DNA of 64,000 bases from JANMCE01 sp963791625 (GTDB lineage: Bacteria > Actinomycetota > Acidimicrobiia > Acidimicrobiales > Ilumatobacteraceae): NCBI GenBank assembly GCA_963791625.1, contig CAWBTA010000015.1:434001-498000 (forward strand), given 5' to 3'. The notes below the pieces were generated by a model. That model saw only the letters and a program-made list of their open reading frames with translations. It was not told the origin of the DNA and searched no databases. The translations under genes were made by a program, and so were the position numbers. Positions 43,716-53,276 of this stretch are shown here, one piece after another; the stretch's first letter is position 1, and every line of letters begins with the position of its first letter.

Positions 43716-44907
43716 GTTCCGGATATGCCTTCGCCGTTACCGCGATCGCAAGCAGCACGGCCAAGCCACCGCTCCATGCGGCGAACTGAAGGCCGCCCAA
43801 TGATGAGGCGATACCGGACTCCAACTCGCCCACTCGCGGGCCGCCACGCACCACCGCGACGAAGATGGCGTTGAGCCGACCGCGGTACTCATCGGGCGTG
43901 GTGACCTGCACGATGGTGGATCGGAAGATGGCCGAAACCGCATCGGCTGCTCCGGCCAACGCCAAACAAACCAGCGCAAGCGGGAGCGACTTCGTGAAGC
44001 CGAATCCGGCGATGGCCAGGCCCCACACGACGATCGACCAGATGACCGCGCGGCCCTGCCGACGAATACGACGCGTCCAGCCATTCAGCGAGGCAGCGAG
44101 GAGCGCACCAACACCAGGCGCGGCCTGCAGGTAGCCGTACACCTTTGGGCCACCCTTGAACACGTTGCGAGCCATGGCCGGGAAGAGGGCGTCGGGCATG
44201 CCGAAGACCATGGCGCCGATGTCGGCGACAAAAGTCGACTGCAACAACCGGTCCTTCTTCAAATAGCGCAGCCCATCACCGATCGCGCCAAACCCGATCT
44301 TCACCGTTCCCGCCCGGGGCTGCGGATCAGCGCTGCCGATCATGGTGAGAAGCACGATGTAGCTGGCCGCGTCCAGCCAGAACGCAGTGGAGATCGAGCG
44401 CTGAACCACGAAGCCGGCGAGGATTGGCCCGACCACGGCCGCGAGGTTGTAGAGCACTGCGTTCAGGGCAATCGCCGATGGCAGGAGCTCGTCGCCGACC
44501 AAGCCGGGAACAAACGACGAACGAGTCGGCCAATCGATGCCGATGGCAAATGACGAAAGCGCTCCCAGTACGAAAAGGAGCCAGAGTTTCGGATGTGCCG
44601 ACCTGGCGTTGAGAGCCAGCGCCACGCTGGTGAGGGCCAGCACTATTTGGGTGATGAGCAGAATGCGGCGGCGATCGAACACATCGGCCAACTGGCCGAA
44701 ACCAATCGCCGCGATGAGCAGCGGTACCAGTTGCGCCATGGCGAGCAGTCCGACGACGATCGTCTTGTTCGAGATGTCGTAGGCCTGGTAGCGCAGGGCC
44801 ACGATGGCCATCTGGCTGCCGTGCAGCGAGATGATCTGGCCGACGAAGAAGCGCCGGAAGCTGGGCGATTGTCGCAGCGGTGTGATGTCGGGCAGCAGCG
44901 ATCGCAT
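43669..44907 (-). CDS. MFS exporter of the EntS-like type
   Basis: 412 residues with twelve predicted membrane segments. The start includes SFRRFFVGQIISLHGSQMAI, and loop GFGQLADVFDRRRILLITQ has the MFS A motif (GxLaDxxxRRR). A later WPTRSSFVPGLVGDELLPSA and the SIFRSTIVQVTTPDEYRGRL loop match the enterobactin exporter group (DUF894/MFS_3). The exported compound is unknown. No siderophore genes are nearby. The start ATG at 44907 overlaps nothing; the next gene lies 22 bases away. Confidence 0.92.
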   Translation of the reverse strand: MRSLLPDITPLRQSPSFRRFFVGQIISLHGSQMAIVALRYQAYDISNKTIVVGLLAMAQLVPLLIAAIGFGQLADVFDRRRILLITQIVLALTSVALALNARSAHPKLWLLFVLGALSSFAIGIDWPTRSSFVPGLVGDELLPSAIALNAVLYNLAAVVGPILAGFVVQRSISTAFWLDAASYIVLLTMIGSADPQPRAGTVKIGFGAIGDGLRYLKKDRLLQSTFVADIGAMVFGMPDALFPAMARNVFKGGPKVYGYLQAAPGVGALLAASLNGWTRRIRRQGRAVIWSIVVWGLAIAGFGFTKSLPLALVCLALAGAADAVSAIFRSTIVQVTTPDEYRGRLNAIFVAVVRGGPRVGELESGIASSLGGLQFAAWSGGLAVLLAIAVTAKAYPELNRYEPRLASDEQQP

Positions 44908-44929
44908 GAGCGCCCGACGTTACCGTTGC

Positions 44930-45319
44930 CTAGCTCTCGTAGTCGTACTCCTTCAGCCCGGGTTGTTGCTGGTGATAGTCGGCAATGTCAGCAGTCCACC
45001 ACGACGTGGTCGTGCGTAATCCACTCGGTTGATCAATCGTGCCCGCTGCGATGGACAGCCACTCAGGCCGCTCGTCGGTCTTCCAAAACAACGACGACCC
45101 ACACCGTTGACAGAACCCGTAGTACACGCTTTCGACCGGGCTGTACCACGCAAGCGTCTCATCCGTTTCGAACGTCAACGCGTCTATCGGCGCTCCCGTC
45201 GCCGGCAAATAGTGCCCGGTGAACTGGCGGCAGCGCACACAGTGGCAGTTCCACACGTCACGCAATTCTCCACGCACCTCGTACTGCACCCCGCCACACA
45301 TGCATCTTCCGGTAGCCAT
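44930..45319 (-). CDS. GFA-family (glutathione-dependent formaldehyde-activating-like) zinc protein
   Basis: 129 residues from ATG 45319. The zinc residues are laid out as RCMCGGVQYE, WNCHCVRCRQFTG and FCQRCGSSLFWKTD, the CENP-V/GFA pattern with seven cysteines. The family binds two zinc ions; most members have no proven enzyme activity, and since this organism probably uses mycothiol rather than glutathione, the historic name should not be read as function. Just downstream of the MFS gene's start. Confidence 0.88.
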   Translation of the reverse strand: MATGRCMCGGVQYEVRGELRDVWNCHCVRCRQFTGHYLPATGAPIDALTFETDETLAWYSPVESVYYGFCQRCGSSLFWKTDERPEWLSIAAGTIDQPSGLRTTTSWWTADIADYHQQQPGLKEYDYES

Positions 45320-45374
45320 TCTCGGAACGTAGCACTGGGTCACTCAAGCCGGCGCGTCGCCGTACACTCCGTGG

Positions 45375-45770
45375 ATGGGCACCGTGATCCGTCGACTGGT
45401 TGGAGTGTATGACGCCGACCACACGCTCACGGGCGAGGTCGCCTACTGGGTTGGAGCACGACTGGGGCGACGGCACTGCTCGCTGTGCGACATCACCCAC
45501 GGGCTGTTCTCTCAGAAGGCCGAGTGGAAGTCATGCAAGGCCGGGCTGCCAATTCCGTTCGAGACGTTCCACCGCGACGATCAGCCGGCATCGGTACGAG
45601 CGGCCACCGGCGGCCGAACTCCCATCGTGGTGGCCGACACCGCGGACGGCATCGTCGAGCTTCTGGAAGCGACCGACCTTGAGCACTGCCAGGGCAGCCC
45701 GCAAGCCTTGATCGACGCCGTCGAGAAAGCCGCCGTTCGCCTCGGGCTGCGTTGGTCTGCTGCGATCTAA
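45375..45770 (+). CDS. Conserved small protein of unknown function with a Cys pair
   Basis: 131 residues. VGVYDADHTLTGEVAYWVGA, HCSLCDITHGLFSQKAEWKS and the end LEHCQGSPQALIDAVEKAAV. The CSLCDIT motif and the later Cys suggest a redox or metal site, but I recognise no family. Start at ATG 45375 sits 55 bases from the divergent GFA gene. Composition is ordinary. Confidence 0.6.
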   Translation: MGTVIRRLVGVYDADHTLTGEVAYWVGARLGRRHCSLCDITHGLFSQKAEWKSCKAGLPIPFETFHRDDQPASVRAATGGRTPIVVADTADGIVELLEATDLEHCQGSPQALIDAVEKAAVRLGLRWSAAI

Positions 45771-45777
45771 TGGGGCG

Positions 45778-45959
45778 TCAGATCACGGCCGGTACTTCGG
45801 ACTCTGTTTCGTCGACGCTGGAAATTCCTTCGAGGGCTTCGCCGGTTAGGAACGGGCTGTTTGGTTCTCGGCGAGCTCAGCAAACACGGCTTCGACGAGT
45901 TGCTGGTTTTCGTCGGCGTGCTCGGTGGCGGCTTGGTAGCGCACAACGATGGTTGGCAT
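45778..45959 (-). pseudogene. Remnant of a small antibiotic-biosynthesis-monooxygenase-like protein
   Basis: ATG 45959, with CAGGAGA six bases upstream, opens MPTIVVRYQAATEHADENQQ and VEAVFAELAENQ before a stop at 45846. Another frame then reads LTGEALEGISSVDETESEVP up to a stop at 45778. The N-terminus is that of small dimeric ABM-like proteins (about 100 residues), and the tail would be their C-terminus with the middle deleted. Good translation signal but internal deletion plus shift. Confidence 0.4.
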
Positions 45960-46032
45960 CGGTTTCTCCTGTGGGTGTCGGTTGTTGGTCACTCGCTGGC
46001 GGTTTTGAGGCCGTGGGCGAACTGGCTCGCCA

Positions 46033-46455
46033 TCACAAGGCTCTCATCCGGTTGTTGCGCGGGTTGTGTTCGACTTCGGCGATGCCGAGTGCTTCGAGCA
46101 CTGGTGGGATGTAGTTCCCGAACCTGCCGCGCAGTCCCTTCTTGAGCCCGTACCAGCCGCCTACGGGGTTGTCGGCCGATCGACCCCACGCTTCGACCGT
46201 GTCAGGTGCGGCCGCCTTTTGCTCATCTGCGTTTCCGAGCGCCATCCAATCGCCTCGCGCCGTGAGCATCGTGTGCAAGTCGTCGATGCAGCGCAGGTCG
46301 TATCGCAGCTCGGTCGAGCCAACCTGTACAACGAGCACCGGTGGCGTTGCATCAAGGTCGCGGTAAGCCTCGAACTCGGACTTTCCTGGCGGAGTGGTCA
46401 GGATCCAGGGATCCTGCGGAGTTCCGGTGCCTTCGACATCAGGGGTGGTTGACAT
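46033..46455 (-). CDS. Conserved protein of unknown function (DUF-type, about 140 residues)
   Basis: 140 residues from ATG 46455 with GAAAGGAAG upstream. TPQDPWILTTPPGKSEFEAY, VVQVGSTELRYDLRCIDDLH, EAWGRSADNPVGGWYGLKKG and GIAEVEHNPRNNRMRA are strongly patterned and look like a conserved actinobacterial family; I recall similar unnamed proteins beside HTH regulators. It is divergent from the regulator at 46.5 kb, which suggests that the regulator controls it. Confidence 0.7.
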   Translation of the reverse strand: MSTTPDVEGTGTPQDPWILTTPPGKSEFEAYRDLDATPPVLVVQVGSTELRYDLRCIDDLHTMLTARGDWMALGNADEQKAAAPDTVEAWGRSADNPVGGWYGLKKGLRGRFGNYIPPVLEALGIAEVEHNPRNNRMRAL

Positions 46456-46544
46456 GGGGCTTCCTTTCGTTGAGAGACACCCTAGACACCAAAGAGTGAC
46501 ATCTCTTGTCGTGAATTTGGCGAGATCCTGCGAAACTGTGACTC

Positions 46545-47063
46545 ATGCGAGCCGGGCGTCTTGTCACCTTGATGTTGATCCTCCAACGCCGTGGACGGGT
46601 CACGGCTGGAGACCTCGCCGTCGAGCTGGAAGTCAGCGAACGCACCGTGTTGCGTGACATCGAGGAACTCTCAGGCGCCGGTGTCCCGGTGTACGCCACT
46701 CGTGGCCCAGGTGGTGGGTTCCAGCTGTTGGAGAACAATCTGCCTGAGCTCACCGACCCGAACGAATGGCGGCCTGTCGCGCGTCGGCCGGGACGCCCAC
46801 GCCGCGCCCACGTCCTCATCACCCTCGACGGCCTGCGCCTTGCCGCAGTGTTGCGACGTCTTCAACCACTACGCGTACGCCGCGACCAGGACCCGCCCGA
46901 TGACGGTTGGCTCGCAGCATCCTTCCGGCTCGACACCATCGACACAGCCGTCATCGACGTGCTCTCCCTCGGCCCGACCATCCGCGTGACCGAACCCGTC
47001 GAACTACGCGACCGAGTCGCCGACAGCGCCCGGCAGATCACGTTGCTCTACTCCGATGAGTGA
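46545..47063 (+). CDS. HTH_11/DeoR-type transcription regulator (short WYL-like form)
   Basis: 172 residues. The N-terminal helix-turn-helix is ILQRRGRVTAGDLAVELEVS and ERTVLRDIEELSGAGVPVYA and TRGPGGGFQLL, the HTH_11 type. No full WYL ligand-binding domain follows; the C-terminus (SFRLDTIDTAVIDVLSLGPT, ARQITLLY) is a reduced version. The divergent conserved gene at 46033-46455 is the obvious target. Start at ATG 46545, only 89 bases from that gene. Confidence 0.85.
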   Translation: MRAGRLVTLMLILQRRGRVTAGDLAVELEVSERTVLRDIEELSGAGVPVYATRGPGGGFQLLENNLPELTDPNEWRPVARRPGRPRRAHVLITLDGLRLAAVLRRLQPLRVRRDQDPPDDGWLAASFRLDTIDTAVIDVLSLGPTIRVTEPVELRDRVADSARQITLLYSDE

Positions 47064-47133
47064 CGATCCTCGGCGCTGGGGCCACGTCGATCCAGGACGA
47101 CCGTGCGTGCACGCCGGCCATAGGCTCGCACGG

Positions 47134-47299
47134 GTGACCGCTGACCGACGACTGAGACCGCTTACGCCCGATCAACTCGACGATGAACAACTCGCGGTCT
47201 TCGACGCTGGTGACGATTGTCGGCCACTACAGCACGTTGGCGTTGCACCTCAGGGTGTTCAACGGCGAGTCGCCGGGGGCGACGACGCCCCGCCGTTGA
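47134..47299 (+). pseudogene. Remnant of a carboxymuconolactone-decarboxylase-like protein
   Basis: From GTG 47134 one frame reads RRLRPLTPDQLDDEQLAVFD. From 47207 another frame reads LVTIVGHYSTLALHLRVFNG and ends TTPRR at 47299. The first is the usual N-terminus and the second the C-terminus of AhpD/CMD-type proteins. The CxxC-type catalytic middle (about 100 residues) is missing. I infer an internal deletion. This would be the last gene before the convergent lon. Confidence 0.4.
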
Positions 47300-47308
47300 A
47301 CAGAGCAG

Positions 47309-49640
47309 TTACGGGGTGAGCGCCGCCGCAAGTACTTCGTCGATCCTGCTGGCGAAGGTGAACGTCATGGCATCCCGCACCCGTTCTGGCACTTCGTCGA
47401 TGTCGTCCTCGTTGCGCTTGGGCAACACCACATGCGTGAGGCCGGCCCGGTGCGCTGCGAGCACCTTCTGCTTGACACCTCCAATGGGCAATACGTTGCC
47501 CTGCAGACTGATCTCGCCGGTCATGCCGACTTCTGGACGAACCGTGCGACCCGTCATCAAGCTGACAAGCGCCGTGGTCATGGTGACGCCAGCGGAGGGG
47601 CCGTCCTTGGGGATTGCTCCGGCCGGGAAGTGCACATGCACCTTCTTCGACAATTCTTCGGCCGAGACCCCGAGTTCTTCACGGTGGGCTTTCACGTATG
47701 ACAGTGCTATCTGAGCTGACTCCTTCATCACGTCGCCCAGTTGGCCGGTCAGGATCAGACCGGGCTCGCCAACGGACGCCGACACCTCGACAAACAAGAC
47801 GTCACCGCCAGCACCCGTCACAGCCAGACCGGTGGCCACACCAGGCACGCTGGTGCGTTCGGCCACTTCGTTGTGGACCTTCACCTTGCCCAAATACGGC
47901 TTGAGGTCATCAACCTTCACGGGCACGATGGAGGGATCAACGCCAACTTTCGCAGCAACTTTGCGTAGCAGTTTGCCGAGTTCGCGCTCCAGTGAGCGCA
48001 CGCCGGCTTCACGGGTGTAGCCGCCAATGACGTTACGCATCGTGTCATCGGCAAGGTCGACTTCCTCGGGTCGCAGACCGTTGCGTTCGATTTGGCGCGG
48101 CAACAGGTGATTACGAGCGATGAAGACCTTTTCGTCCTCGGTGTAGCCGTCAAGGCGCACCAGTTCCATGCGATCAAGCAGCGGGCCGGGAATGGTGTCG
48201 GCAACGTTCGCGGTAGCGATGAAAACCACATCGGAGAGATCGAGTTCGATCTCCATGTAGTGATCCCGGAAGGTGTGGTTCTGGGCCGGGTCGAGCACTT
48301 CAAGCAGCGCGGCGGTCGGATCACCAGACCAACCCCCGGCCGAGATCTTGTCAACCTCGTCCAGCAACACGACGGGGTTCATGGAGCCCGACTCGGTAAT
48401 CGCCCGGACGATGCGACCGGGCTGCGAACCAACGTAGGTACGGCGGTGACCGCGGATCTCGGCTTCGTCCCGCACACCACCGAGCGAGACACGGACGAAC
48501 TCGCGGCCCATGGAGCGGGCCACCGATTCACCCAGCGAGGTCTTGCCCACGCCGGGAGGACCGACCAGCGTGATGACGGCACCGTCGCCGCGACCGCCGG
48601 CGTTTTCCAGTTCGCGTTCGCTACGAAGCTTGCGCACAGCCAGGTACTCGACGATGCGATCCTTCACATCATCGAGGCCATAGTGGTCAGCATCGAGCAC
48701 CTCACGGGCATTCACCAGATCATGATTGTCATCGGTTGTCTTGCCCCACGGCAAGGCAAACACGCGGTCAAGCCAGGAACGGATCCAACCTTGTTCGGGG
48801 CTTTGGCCACTCGTTCGTTCGAGCCGTTCGATTTCGGTTTCCACCGCGGTCCGGACCTTGTCGGGCAAGGGCGTGTCGGCCAGTTTGGCGCGGTAGTCGG
48901 TAGAGGGATTGTCCTGATCCTCACCCAACTCCTTGCGGATCGCGGCCAGCTGTTGGCGAAGCACGAACTCGCGCTGGTGCTTCTCCATTCCCTCATTCAC
49001 GTCGTGGCGAATCTGCTCGTTCACCTGCGTTTCGGCCAAGCAGTTGCTTAGCCCAGGTAAGCGCGAGGTCGACGCGTGCAGTGAGGTCAACCGTCTCCAA
49101 AATGGTGACCTTGAAGTCTTCGTTGCCATCGGCCCAACCGGCAAAGGCATCAGCCAATCCGCCCGGAGTAGTGACCGTGCGGAGGATCTCGGGCAGGCGA
49201 CGGGAGTTGCGTAACGACGCCAGCTCTTGGATAACTACCCGCAGCTCGCGAGCCATGCCGTCAACCCGAACACTGGCCATGCCCTCGGTGATCGGCTCGG
49301 CCTGTACGAACAAACCAGCCCGGTCACTCACCACGCCGGCGCCAATACGAGCGCGCTGGATACCGCGCAGAATCGCGGCGCGCTGGCCGTTGGGGAGGTC
49401 ACCAACGTTCTCAATCTTGGCGATCGTTCCGACGGTCGCATGGCGACCGTCGAGGTTGGGAACCAGCAGAACCTGACCGTCACCCTCGCTACCCGACGCG
49501 ACAGAGGCACGGGCCTCGTCACTATCGAGTGCGATCGTGACGATGGCACCCGGGAAGACCACGCCACCGGGCAATGAAACAACCGGAAGATTCAAAAGCG
49601 TCGATGTACTGTCCATGCCCGTCAACATATCGACATCCAT
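47309..49640 (-). CDS. lon: ATP-dependent Lon protease, one frameshift
   Basis: Lon degrades damaged and regulatory proteins. The N-terminal substrate domain begins at ATG 49640 or 49616 (LLNLPVVSLPGGVVFPGAIV). At about 49040 the frame breaks; removing one G from CTTGGCC restores QLLAETQVNEQIRHDVNEGM. The AAA+ part has VGPPGVGKTSLGESVARSMG and VVLLDEVDKISAG. The protease end has VHFPAGAIPKDGPSAGVTMT, with catalytic Ser, and IGGVKQKVLAAHRAG with the Lys, ending at 47309. A sequencing indel is likelier than loss of Lon. Confidence 0.95.
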
Positions 49641-49660
49641 CAAAATACCAACCCGGGACT

Positions 49661-52033
49661 TTACGGCGTGAAGTAGGCCTGGGAGTCGATGAGGACGTCG
49701 GTGGAGGTGAAGCTGTAGATGCTCGTGATGGCAGCCCCGCCTGCTGTAAGCGCTTTGCCTTTGGTGATGGCGAGGGCGGCGCGGTTCTGGCCGGCTCGTT
49801 CGAAGTTGACGTTGGACGCGGTGGGCGGCGTCCCGGCCGAGAAGAAGGCGGTCAGGAATCCCCATCCACCGGTGTTCGCGGCGGTGAGGTTGTAGACGAA
49901 GTCTCCCTGCACCTGTCCGACCGGCCCGATGAGAGCGGTACGAATCTCGCCGGGGTTCCACGGCGTCTTGGTGTCGCGGGTGTCGACGACTCGCGTCGGG
50001 GTGAGCGTCTGTAAGAGACCGGAGCCGGACGCACCCGCCGACGCATCGGTGAACCACCCAGCGGCGTCAGCGAGCAGGTCGGTTTGGGACGAGGCAAACA
50101 TGCTTACCTTGCCCGTTGCGCTCACGGGGACGATGACGAGGTTGGCCCGGACATCGTTCCCCATCGGGTTCAGTGACGAGGCTGTCGGGATGGGCTTGTC
50201 GCTCGGCCATACCGTGACGAATCCGGCCGCGGCAGGATTCACGGTGGTGACCACCATGGCCACCGCCGACACGCCATTCGCCGGGACACCGCCCCGACCC
50301 GTGACCTGCACGTCGATCTTGCCGCCCGCCGCCACCGCGCCTGCGGCTGCTACGCCGGTACCGTTACGGGTGTCGAGAAGTCGGCTCGGGTTGGTTGAGG
50401 TGAATCGGCCATCGGTTGCCGATGTTGACGGCAGCCAATAGCCCGTGACGTCCACGATGAGATGCGCGGCGGTGTCGAGGTAGATGTCCACACTGCCGCC
50501 AGGGCTTACCGGCAAGATGGCTGCGTTGGCCGATGTCTCGCCTGCGTAGGCGAAGTTGAGATTGGAGACGGCCGGTTGCGAATACCCGGTAGCCCACGCC
50601 GTCGCAAAGCCCGGCCCGGCCGGCGCCACGCCGGTGAGGTTGATGGCAATTGCCGTCGCGTCGGCAGGCACGACGGAAACGGGAAGCCGGAACGACGTGA
50701 CCGACTTCGCCTTCGGCTTCCCAACCGACGCCCCCAGGTTTTCACGCGTGTCGAGCACGCGGGTGGGCGTGATCGGCACGAGATGACCGGTGCCCGGCTG
50801 GGCGACCACCGCGGCCGAACGAACGCGGTGCAACTCGCCGCCCGCCGCGAACGTTGTGTAGTACATCACCCAACCGGAGGCCTCCTGCACCATCAGCATG
50901 TCGGCTACGGGACCGACGCCGGTGGCAAAGGTCGTGACCGTGTTGCTCGCGCCGAGACCGCTCACTTCAAAGATCTGCTCGCAGCCGAAGTCGGCGTAGA
51001 GGTACGTGTTCCCGACCGTGCCTGTCCACCCCGTCGGCGGCAGCACGCCACCGGTGATGACGCCGCACTCCTTGCCGTTCGACGCGTTGGCATGGTTGTA
51101 CGCGTGCAGCGGATTGGTGACTCCCGATGGCACGGTTGTGTCGCATGGGATCGTGGTTCCACGAGCGCAGAGACCCTCACGGGAGGGCCAGCCAAAGTTT
51201 GCCCCGGCCGCGAGCTCATCGATTTCTTCCTGCGTGTCAAGGCCGACATCGTTGGTGAGGAATCGAGTGGCAGCGGCGTTGTTGTCGGGAATCATGCGGA
51301 ACGGATTCCGTAGCCCAAGTGCGTAGATTTCGGCACAATCTTGACCCGATGTCGTGTCACCGTTGATGCCGCACCGCACTCCGCCCGGAAACATGTTTCC
51401 AGCCGCGGGCGTGCCATCAGCCTTTACCCGCAGGATCTTTCCCGACATCGAGTTTGTCTTCTGAGCAGGGCTGCTCGAGGCTGCGCCACCGCCGTCGCCA
51501 ACGGCGACGTAAAGGTTGCCGTCTTTGCCGAAGTGGATGTCGCCACCGTTGTGGTTCCCGTTCGGTGACCCGATGTTGCCGATCACCACAGACTCACTCG
51601 TAAGAGGCAACGTGGATCCGGACATCGTGAAACGAGAGACCATATTCTTGCAACCACCACCGACGTTTCGGGTGGCATAGATGTAGATGTAGTTGTTGCT
51701 TGCGAATCCGGGGTCGGCGACGACACCGAGCACCCCCCGCTCCGAGTCTTTGCAGATGTCGGAGAACGTGAGGATGGCCCCCGACGCTGCGACACCATTT
51801 GCACCAATGAGGTACACCCCGCCGTCCTTGCCCGTTACGACGATACGTCCGTCAGGGAGCGGGCCGATAGCCGTCGGCAGCGGAATCGGAGCGACCAGGC
51901 TGTCGGTGAGGCCCGAGGGCAAGGTCACGGCGCCGACGGTAACGCGGACCGTAGGCGGGGTCGTTGCGCACGAGGCGAGGAACGTTGTGGACAGGGCGAA
52001 GAGCGAAATGCCGACACGACGTAGGAGTGACAC
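49661..52033 (-). CDS. Secreted lipoprotein: glucose/sorbosone-dehydrogenase-like propeller plus three VLDTR repeats
   Basis: 790 residues from GTG 52033, with GGAGG five bases upstream. A lipobox (LASC) follows the signal helix VGISLFALSTTFLASC. The six-bladed propeller has LPDGRIVVTGKDGGVYLIGA, NHNGGDIHFGKDGNLYVAVG, GLRNPFRMIPD and NFGWPSREGLC, as in PQQ-dependent aldose dehydrogenases. About 400 C-terminal residues form three repeats of about 125 each, starting PTRVLDTRENLGA, PSRLLDTRNGTG and PTRVVDTRDTKTP; this repeat is frequent in Acidimicrobiia surface proteins. The product is probably a periplasmic or surface sugar or carbohydrate-binding protein. Confidence 0.9.
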   Translation of the reverse strand: MSLLRRVGISLFALSTTFLASCATTPPTVRVTVGAVTLPSGLTDSLVAPIPLPTAIGPLPDGRIVVTGKDGGVYLIGANGVAASGAILTFSDICKDSERGVLGVVADPGFASNNYIYIYATRNVGGGCKNMVSRFTMSGSTLPLTSESVVIGNIGSPNGNHNGGDIHFGKDGNLYVAVGDGGGAASSSPAQKTNSMSGKILRVKADGTPAAGNMFPGGVRCGINGDTTSGQDCAEIYALGLRNPFRMIPDNNAAATRFLTNDVGLDTQEEIDELAAGANFGWPSREGLCARGTTIPCDTTVPSGVTNPLHAYNHANASNGKECGVITGGVLPPTGWTGTVGNTYLYADFGCEQIFEVSGLGASNTVTTFATGVGPVADMLMVQEASGWVMYYTTFAAGGELHRVRSAAVVAQPGTGHLVPITPTRVLDTRENLGASVGKPKAKSVTSFRLPVSVVPADATAIAINLTGVAPAGPGFATAWATGYSQPAVSNLNFAYAGETSANAAILPVSPGGSVDIYLDTAAHLIVDVTGYWLPSTSATDGRFTSTNPSRLLDTRNGTGVAAAGAVAAGGKIDVQVTGRGGVPANGVSAVAMVVTTVNPAAAGFVTVWPSDKPIPTASSLNPMGNDVRANLVIVPVSATGKVSMFASSQTDLLADAAGWFTDASAGASGSGLLQTLTPTRVVDTRDTKTPWNPGEIRTALIGPVGQVQGDFVYNLTAANTGGWGFLTAFFSAGTPPTASNVNFERAGQNRAALAITKGKALTAGGAAITSIYSFTSTDVLIDSQAYFTP

Positions 52034-52223
52034 AGATTCCTCCGATGCAACAGGCGCCCGACCGTGGCCAACGTTAGTCCGAACGACTTCGTCACAGTGC
52101 GTCGGCACGGAGTTCACACGCCGTTCACAATTGAGCAACGGGACGGAAACTGGATTTTGGAAGCATTGGCGCGTCTGCTCAAGACTGGGCAACCAACTAA
52201 GACGCACTACCCGAGGAGAACCC

Positions 52224-53228
52224 GTGGCGTACCAAGCCGAGTACATCTGGATCGACGGCACCGAGCCGACCCCGTTGCTTCGCAACAAGACCAAGATCCT
52301 TGCTGATGATGCCACCCCTGGCATCTGGGGCTTTGATGGCTCATCCACCAACCAGGCGCCTGGCGACAAGAGCGACTGTGTGCTCAAGCCGGTCTTCCAG
52401 TGCCCAGATCCCATCCGCGGCGGCAAGAACATTCTGGTGCTCTGCGAGGTCATGCTCATCACGGGCGCCCCGCACCCCACCAACACCCGCGCTGCCTGCG
52501 TGAAGGCGGCCAAGAAGTACGCAAAGCACGACTCCTGGTTCGGCATCGAGCAGGAATACACCATGCTGAAGCTCAATGGCCGTCCGCTCGGCTTCCCGGA
52601 AGAGGGCTATCCCGCTGCCCAGGGTCCGTACTACTGCGGCGTCGGTGCTGGCCGTGTCGTTGGTCGTGACATCGTGGAGATGCACACCGAGGCGTGCATC
52701 GAAGCCGGTCTTGAGATCTCCGGCACCAACGCCGAAGTCATGCCTGGCCAGTGGGAGTTCCAGATCGGGCCGCTCGGCCCGGTGGAAGTTTCCGACCACC
52801 TCACCATTGCTCGTTGGCTGCTGGCCCGCATCGCCGAAGACTTCGATGTGGTCATCTCCATCGACGCCAAACCGGAAAAAGGTGACTGGAACGGCGCGGG
52901 TGCGCACACCAACTTCTCCACCATCGGCATGCGCAATGACGGCGGCATGAAGGTCATCGAGAAGGCCTGCGCTGCTCTCGGCAAGAAGATCGAACTGCAC
53001 GTCAACAACTACGGCCACGACATCCAGAGCCGCCTCACGGGCAAGCACGAGACCGCCCCGTGGAACAAGTTCAGCTACGGCATCTCCGACCGTGGTTCGT
53101 CGGTCCGTATCCCCTGGCAGGTTGGTGTTGACGGCAAGGGCTACATGGAAGATCGTCGCCCCAATGCCAACATGGACCCGTACACGGTGTCGCGTCTCCT
53201 CGTTGAGACCATCTGCGCCGCGCTGTAA
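52224..53228 (+). CDS. glnII: Type II (GSII, eukaryote-like) glutamine synthetase
   Basis: 334 residues from GTG 52224 with GAGGAG upstream. GSII signatures are GFDGSSTNQAPGDKSDCVLK, WFGIEQEYTMLKLNGRP, NAEVMPGQWEFQIGPLG and NGAGAHTNFSTIGMRNDGG, and the C-terminal arginine segment PWNKFSYGISDRGSSVRIPW. It condenses ammonia and glutamate using ATP. The short length shows that it is the octa/decameric GSII rather than the dodecameric GlnA with an adenylylation loop. It has its own promoter region (190 bases) shared with the divergent lipoprotein. Confidence 0.97.
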   Translation: MAYQAEYIWIDGTEPTPLLRNKTKILADDATPGIWGFDGSSTNQAPGDKSDCVLKPVFQCPDPIRGGKNILVLCEVMLITGAPHPTNTRAACVKAAKKYAKHDSWFGIEQEYTMLKLNGRPLGFPEEGYPAAQGPYYCGVGAGRVVGRDIVEMHTEACIEAGLEISGTNAEVMPGQWEFQIGPLGPVEVSDHLTIARWLLARIAEDFDVVISIDAKPEKGDWNGAGAHTNFSTIGMRNDGGMKVIEKACAALGKKIELHVNNYGHDIQSRLTGKHETAPWNKFSYGISDRGSSVRIPWQVGVDGKGYMEDRRPNANMDPYTVSRLLVETICAAL

Positions 53229-53245
53229 TCCAACCGCTTCACGAC

Positions 53246-53275
53246 ACTGTCGGGTCTCTCATGAGGCCCGGCAGT
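53246..53275 (+). terminator. Intrinsic terminator after glnII
   Basis: Stem of 13 pairs (two G-U): 53246-53258 pairs with 53263-53275, loop TCAT, followed by TTTCATTTTT. It lies 17 bases after the glnII stop and immediately before the convergent desaturase stop at 53277. Confidence 0.75.
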
Positions 53276-53276
53276 T

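Noticed and set aside
48092..49051. A 319-residue plus-strand frame opposite lon
   Set aside because: Antisense shadow of lon.
52034..52223. GlnR-like operator before glnII
   Set aside because: Only a lone GAAAC and loosely spaced GTNAC-like pieces were seen; not good enough to call.
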